NCBI GenBank assembly: GCA_900770265.1
Contig: CAAGJR010000041.1
Location: 1-7,005 of the forward strand
Origin: an uncultured Acidaminococcus sp.
Lineage (GTDB): Bacteria; Bacillota; Negativicutes; Acidaminococcales; Acidaminococcaceae
DNA: 7,005 nt
Reading direction: 5' to 3'
Below, piece after piece: positions 3,502-7,005 of this stretch. Position 1 is the first letter of the stretch, and each line of letters begins with the position of its first letter. Both the position numbers and the translations under genes were made by a program. Under the pieces are notes generated by a model that had not been told where the DNA came from, did no database searches, and saw only the letters and a list, made by a program, of their open reading frames with translations.

Positions 3502-6090
3502 ATGACGAAATATAGAATCTATGAGATTGCCAAAGAAATGAACCTGGACAACAAGAAGGTCCTGGGTTTCCTGGCTGACCATAAAATCAGCGTGAAGAAC
3601 CACATGAGCACGGTGGAAGCCAACGTGCGGGATATGATCATCAAGGGCCTGAAGGACAACAAGGGTCCGGTGAAGGCAGCGGCCCAGAACGCTGCCCAGA
3701 AGGTACAGGCCAAGGCCGCCCAGGTGGTGAAACCGGTGGCGGAAAAAGTGGCCCAGGTGAAACAGGATGTGGCTGTGGGCAAGGCAGCCATCCAGGCCAG
3801 CCATGCGACGCAGCAGAAGCCCCAGGGCCACACGGAACAAAACCGTGACCACCGCAGTGACCGCAATGACCGTCACGGCGACAACCGGCATCAGGGCGAA
3901 CGGAACTTCAATGGCCGCCGGGAAGGCAGCCGTCCGGAGGGCAATCGCCAGAACAACGGCCAGAACCGGGATAACAACCGCCGCAATGACCGTCCCCAGA
4001 ACGCCGGCAGCCGGAACGGCAGCGGGAACAACCGGTTCAGCCACAACGACCGGAATAATGACCGCAACGGCAGCAACCGGGGCGGCAATAACAACAACCG
4101 GAAGCCCCAGAACGGCCGTCCCAACAAGCCGTCCGCTCCGGTGAACATGAACAGTGCCCATGCCGGCAAGGAAATGGGCAAGCGGAACAACAACCACAAC
4201 CATCAGGAAAAACGGGAGAAGATCAAGGGCTCGTACGCTACCCGGGAAGACCGTCCGACCCGCAGTGCCGATCATATGATGAAGAATCACAAACATAAGA
4301 ACAACAACAACCGGAACGCTGCACCGGCCAAGAAGGCCGAAGTGGTGAGACCCACCAGCATCGAAGTGGGCGAAAGCATCAGCGTGAAGGATTTCGCCAA
4401 GCTGCTGTGCCGGGATGTGAACGAAGTCATCAAGAAACTGTTCATGCTGGGCAAGATGGTGACCATCAACCAGGAAATCGACCACGAAACGGCCGAACTG
4501 GTGGGCATGGATTTCAACTGCGAAATCAAGGAACCGCCGCCTGAAGCGGATCCCACGGAAGTGCCGGAAGTGGAAGACGACCCGGCTCTGCGGGTACCCC
4601 GTCCTCCTGTGGTCACCGTCATGGGCCACGTGGACCACGGCAAGACCTCTCTGCTGGATGCCATCCGGAAGACGAACGTGACCGCCCGGGAAGCCGGCGG
4701 CATCACCCAGCACATCGGTGCCTATCGCGTGGTGTGCCAGGGCCGTCCCATCGTATTCCTGGATACGCCGGGCCACGAAGCCTTCACGGCCATGCGTGCC
4801 CGTGGTGCCCAGGTGACGGATATCGCCGTGCTGGTGGTGGCTGCCGATGACGGCGTCATGCCCCAGACTATCGAAGCCATCAACCACGCCAAATCCGCCA
4901 AGGTGCCCATCATCGTGGCCATCAACAAAATCGATAAAGAAGGGGCCAACCCGGACTTTGTCATGCAGCAGCTGTCTGAACACGGCCTGATCCCTGAAGC
5001 CTGGGGCGGCGACACCATCATGGTGCCCGTATCTGCCCGTCAGAAGACCGGTATCAGCGACCTGCTGGAAATGATCCTGCTGGTGGCCGATATGCTGGAA
5101 CTGAAAGCCAACCCGAAACTGCCGGCTCACGGCACCGTCATCGAAGCCAAACTGGACAAGGGCAGAGGCCCTGTGGCTTCCGTGCTGATCGACCGTGGTA
5201 CCCTGCACATCGGGGACTCCATCCTGGTGGGGACCTGCTATGGCAAAGTCCGTGCCATGGTGAACGACCGGGGCGAAAAGGTGAAGAAGGCACTGCCTTC
5301 CACCCCTGTGGAAGTCCTGGGCCTGAACGATGTGCCGCAAGCCGGGGACATCATGGATGCCTGCGACGAACACATCGCCCGGAGCGTGGCTGAAAAGCGG
5401 ATGGCCAAGGCCAAGGAAGAAGAACAGAAGAAAGCCAAGGTTTCCCTGGACGATATTTTCAACCGCATCCAGGAAGGCGAACTGAAAGACCTGAACATCG
5501 TGGTGAAGGCCGACGTACAGGGCACCATCCAGGCTCTGGAACAGGCCCTGGGCAAGATCAAGAACGATGAAGTGAAAGTGGTCATCGTGCACAGTGGTGT
5601 AGGCGCCATCAACGAGTCCGACGTGATGCTGGCCTCTGCGGCCAACGCCCTGATCATCGGCTTCAACGTACGGCCTGACGCCAATGCCCGGAAGACCGCC
5701 GAAGCGGAAAAAGTGGATATCCGGACCTACCGGGTCATCTACGATGCCCTGAACGACGTGCAGGCAGCCATCAAGGGGATGCTGGCACCCAAGTTCAAGG
5801 AAAAGGTCATCGGCCATGTGGAAATCCGGAAGGTGATCCCCATCAACAAGATCCTGATCGCCGGTGCCTATGTGAAGGACGGCAAGATCACCCGGACCTG
5901 CAAAGTCCGCCTGATCCGCAACGGCATCGTGGTCCACGAAGGGGAACTGGATTCCCTGCGCCGGTTCAAGGATGATGTGAAGGAAGTGGCCGCCAGCTAC
6001 GAATGCGGCCTGACCCTGAAGGATTATCGTGACATCAAGGAAGGCGACCAGCTGGAAGCCTATGTGATGGAAGAAGTGGCCGCCGAATAA
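3502..6090 (+). CDS. infB: Translation initiation factor IF-2
   Basis: IF2 is the GTPase that brings fMet-tRNA to the 30S subunit and promotes subunit joining. The 862 residues include an N-terminal IF2_N helical domain (about 1-50), an Ala/Lys/Gln/Val segment (55-105), an Asn/Arg-rich low-complexity linker (about 107-274), and a second IF2_N-like module (about 285-345). The G domain has every motif: G375-HVDHGKT, GGIT with T402, D421-TPGH, N475-KID and S511-AR. Domains II and III follow. The fMet-tRNA-binding C2 domain starts near 769 (VIGHVEIRKV) and includes E834-CGL. The protein is longer than the Bacillus one (about 716 aa) because of the linker. ATG 3502 is chosen over GTG 3496 because of the ribosome site. 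Its TAA overlaps the rbfA Shine-Dalgarno. Confidence 0.97.
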   Translation: MTKYRIYEIAKEMNLDNKKVLGFLADHKISVKNHMSTVEANVRDMIIKGLKDNKGPVKAAAQNAAQKVQAKAAQVVKPVAEKVAQVKQDVAVGKAAIQASHATQQKPQGHTEQNRDHRSDRNDRHGDNRHQGERNFNGRREGSRPEGNRQNNGQNRDNNRRNDRPQNAGSRNGSGNNRFSHNDRNNDRNGSNRGGNNNNRKPQNGRPNKPSAPVNMNSAHAGKEMGKRNNNHNHQEKREKIKGSYATREDRPTRSADHMMKNHKHKNNNNRNAAPAKKAEVVRPTSIEVGESISVKDFAKLLCRDVNEVIKKLFMLGKMVTINQEIDHETAELVGMDFNCEIKEPPPEADPTEVPEVEDDPALRVPRPPVVTVMGHVDHGKTSLLDAIRKTNVTAREAGGITQHIGAYRVVCQGRPIVFLDTPGHEAFTAMRARGAQVTDIAVLVVAADDGVMPQTIEAINHAKSAKVPIIVAINKIDKEGANPDFVMQQLSEHGLIPEAWGGDTIMVPVSARQKTGISDLLEMILLVADMLELKANPKLPAHGTVIEAKLDKGRGPVASVLIDRGTLHIGDSILVGTCYGKVRAMVNDRGEKVKKALPSTPVEVLGLNDVPQAGDIMDACDEHIARSVAEKRMAKAKEEEQKKAKVSLDDIFNRIQEGELKDLNIVVKADVQGTIQALEQALGKIKNDEVKVVIVHSGVGAINESDVMLASAANALIIGFNVRPDANARKTAEAEKVDIRTYRVIYDALNDVQAAIKGMLAPKFKEKVIGHVEIRKVIPINKILIAGAYVKDGKITRTCKVRLIRNGIVVHEGELDSLRRFKDDVKEVAASYECGLTLKDYRDIKEGDQLEAYVMEEVAAE
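3826..4320 (+). other. Asn/Arg-rich disordered linker of IF2
   Basis: About 165 codons encode a low-complexity stretch dominated by N, R, G, D, H, Q and S. By hand count it has about 39 Asn and 27 Arg, almost no aromatics and few hydrophobics. Short motifs such as NDR, NNR and RNG recur without a fixed period. It joins the N-terminal domain to the second IF2_N-like module and the G domain. Such linkers vary widely among IF2 proteins. The composition suggests a flexible, RNA-contacting tether, which is inference. Confidence 0.85.
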
Positions 6091-6099
6091 GGAGAGACT

Positions 6100-6456
6100 A
6101 TGTCGAAACTTCGTGCTGAAAAATTGCAGGCGCTGATCAAGCAGGAACTGAGCAACATGCTGATCCGCGACGTAAAGGATCCCCGTGTGAAGTTCGTGAC
6201 CATCACGGGGGTGGAGGTGAGCAACGACCTGAGCTATGCCAAGGTCTACGTAAGCCTGTATGGCAGTGAAGAACAGCAGGCACAGGCCTGGAAGGGGCTC
6301 CAGCATGGGCTGGGCTACTTCCGGACCGAAATCGCCAAACGCATCGATCTGCGGGTGGCACCCCAGCTGAGCTTCCACAAAGACACCTCCATGGAATACA
6401 GTGCCCACATCGAGTCCCTGCTCCATGAGCTGAAGAAAGAAGAGCACCATGAGTAA
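6100..6456 (+). CDS. rbfA: 30S ribosome-binding factor RbfA
   Basis: RbfA binds the 30S subunit near helix 1 and the 3' end of 16S rRNA and aids late maturation and cold adaptation. The 118-residue length is typical. It has one KH-like domain: the N-terminal helix RAEKLQALIKQELS, the D27-P-R-V turn, the V40-SNDLSYAKVYVS strand, and the C-terminal LRVAPQLSFHKD strand followed by the final helix. AAGGAG (6089-6094), overlapping the infB stop codon, lies 5 nt before the ATG. The last 8 nt overlap nrnA. The ylxP gene that sits between infB and rbfA in Bacillus is absent. Confidence 0.95.
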   Translation: MSKLRAEKLQALIKQELSNMLIRDVKDPRVKFVTITGVEVSNDLSYAKVYVSLYGSEEQQAQAWKGLQHGLGYFRTEIAKRIDLRVAPQLSFHKDTSMEYSAHIESLLHELKKEEHHE

Positions 6457-7005
6457 GGACGTGGACCTGAAAGAAACCTGGCAGCTGCTCATGGCAGCTG
6501 GCAGCCTGGTGCTGGTGAGCCACGTGGGCCCCGACGGGGATACCCTGGGCTCCACCCTGGGCCTGGCCCGGGCGCTGAAACAGGCCGGCAAACAGGTACG
6601 GCTGCTGGTGGACGATACGCTGCCGGCCGTGTACCAGTTCCTGCCGGAAATGGACACCTACGAACAGCCCAAAGCCGAACAGCCCATTGCCTGTGACCTG
6701 GTGGTGGTGGTGGACGCCAGTTCCAAAGACCGGATGGGGGAGGCGGAAAAATGCCTTTCTGCACCGATCCTGAACATCGATCACCACATCTCCAATACCC
6801 ATTACGCGGATTATCTGCTGCTGGATGCCAGGGCAGCGGCCACCGGGGAAATCATGTATCAGCTGCTGACCGCCAACAACGTGCCTCTGGACAAGGAGCT
6901 GGCCACGGACCTGTACACGGCCATCGTCACCGACTGCGGCTATTTCAAGTATGCCAACACCACGCCCCGCTGCATGCGGGTGGCGGCGGATCTGGTGGCC
7001 CTGGG
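6449..7005 (+). CDS. nrnA: DHH-family oligoribonuclease/pAp phosphatase NrnA (3' end cut)
   Basis: This is the first 185 codons of a DHH/DHHA1 phosphoesterase, running off the window. The Mn-binding motifs are in order and intact: H25-VGPDGDTLGS (with D29 and D31), D89 in VVVVDAS, D111-H-H in NIDHHISN, and D162 in AIVTDCGYF. Spacing and length match NrnA-type enzymes, which degrade 2-5-nt RNA fragments and dephosphorylate pAp. Related proteins that hydrolyse cyclic dinucleotides share these motifs, so the substrate is by homology. The missing part should contain the DHHA1 substrate-binding domain. ATG 6449 overlaps the rbfA end by 8 nt, with a purine-rich but weak ribosome site, so coupling is likely. 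nrnA after rbfA is a known arrangement in Firmicutes. Confidence 0.92.
   Translation, partial: MSKDVDLKETWQLLMAAGSLVLVSHVGPDGDTLGSTLGLARALKQAGKQVRLLVDDTLPAVYQFLPEMDTYEQPKAEQPIACDLVVVVDASSKDRMGEAEKCLSAPILNIDHHISNTHYADYLLLDARAAATGEIMYQLLTANNVPLDKELATDLYTAIVTDCGYFKYANTTPRCMRVAADLVAL

Noticed and set aside
4140..4290. Internal start codons in infB for shorter IF2 isoforms, as in E. coli
   Set aside because: In-frame ATGs in the linker lack a well-spaced Shine-Dalgarno. The AAGGA before one of them abuts the ATG.
1330..6657. A 1775-residue minus-strand open frame spanning the operon
   Set aside because: It is in codon register with five well-identified plus-strand genes, has a His/Val/Gly/Leu-rich composition expected of complemented codons, shows no domain I recognise, and is explained by absent TTA, CTA and TCA codons.

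Overview
The window reads as a chromosomal segment of a moderately GC-rich Firmicute. The Negativicutes are the best fit, perhaps an Acidaminococcus-like genus. This is inferred from the conserved gene order, the Gram-positive-type short NusA, the IF2 sequence and the codon preferences; no marker gene fixes the genus.

Positions 1-288 start with the intrinsic terminator of an off-window upstream gene. A cluster of small hairpin repeats follows. Its main unit (78-252) has a near-identical direct copy at 998-1177. A single gene, a small FMN-dependent nitroreductase-family protein (289-828), sits between the two copies. Positions 829-1207 hold no gene. They contain a heptamer array, an AT-rich hairpin, another GTAG-headed hairpin, the second copy of the 175/180-bp unit and a second heptamer array. 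These non-coding repeats are the most unusual part of the window: four different perfect 9-bp stems share the same frame (GTAG or GGAG, then GGG, then N6, loop, N6', CCC), as in REP/BIME elements.

Positions 1208-1353 are a compact control region. A strong terminator hairpin is followed at once by a near-consensus promoter whose -35 box lies inside the hairpin's 3' arm. The promoter is followed by a leader hairpin with an interrupted T-tract, a plausible NusA-responsive attenuator.

From 1354 to the end runs the classical rimP-nusA-rnpM(ylxR)-ylxQ-infB-rbfA-nrnA operon, all on the + strand with overlapping or closely spaced genes. It links 30S subunit maturation (RimP, RbfA), transcription elongation and termination (NusA), RNA-binding accessory proteins (RnpM, YlxQ), translation initiation (IF2) and nano-RNA/pAp turnover (NrnA, cut by the window end). 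The operon is conventional in content. Its notable points are a long Asn/Arg-rich linker in IF2, four Cys residues in RnpM, and no ylxP between infB and rbfA. I see no defence system, prophage, tRNA, rRNA or CRISPR array. The best candidate for something undescribed is the modular hairpin family and its duplication around the nitroreductase gene.
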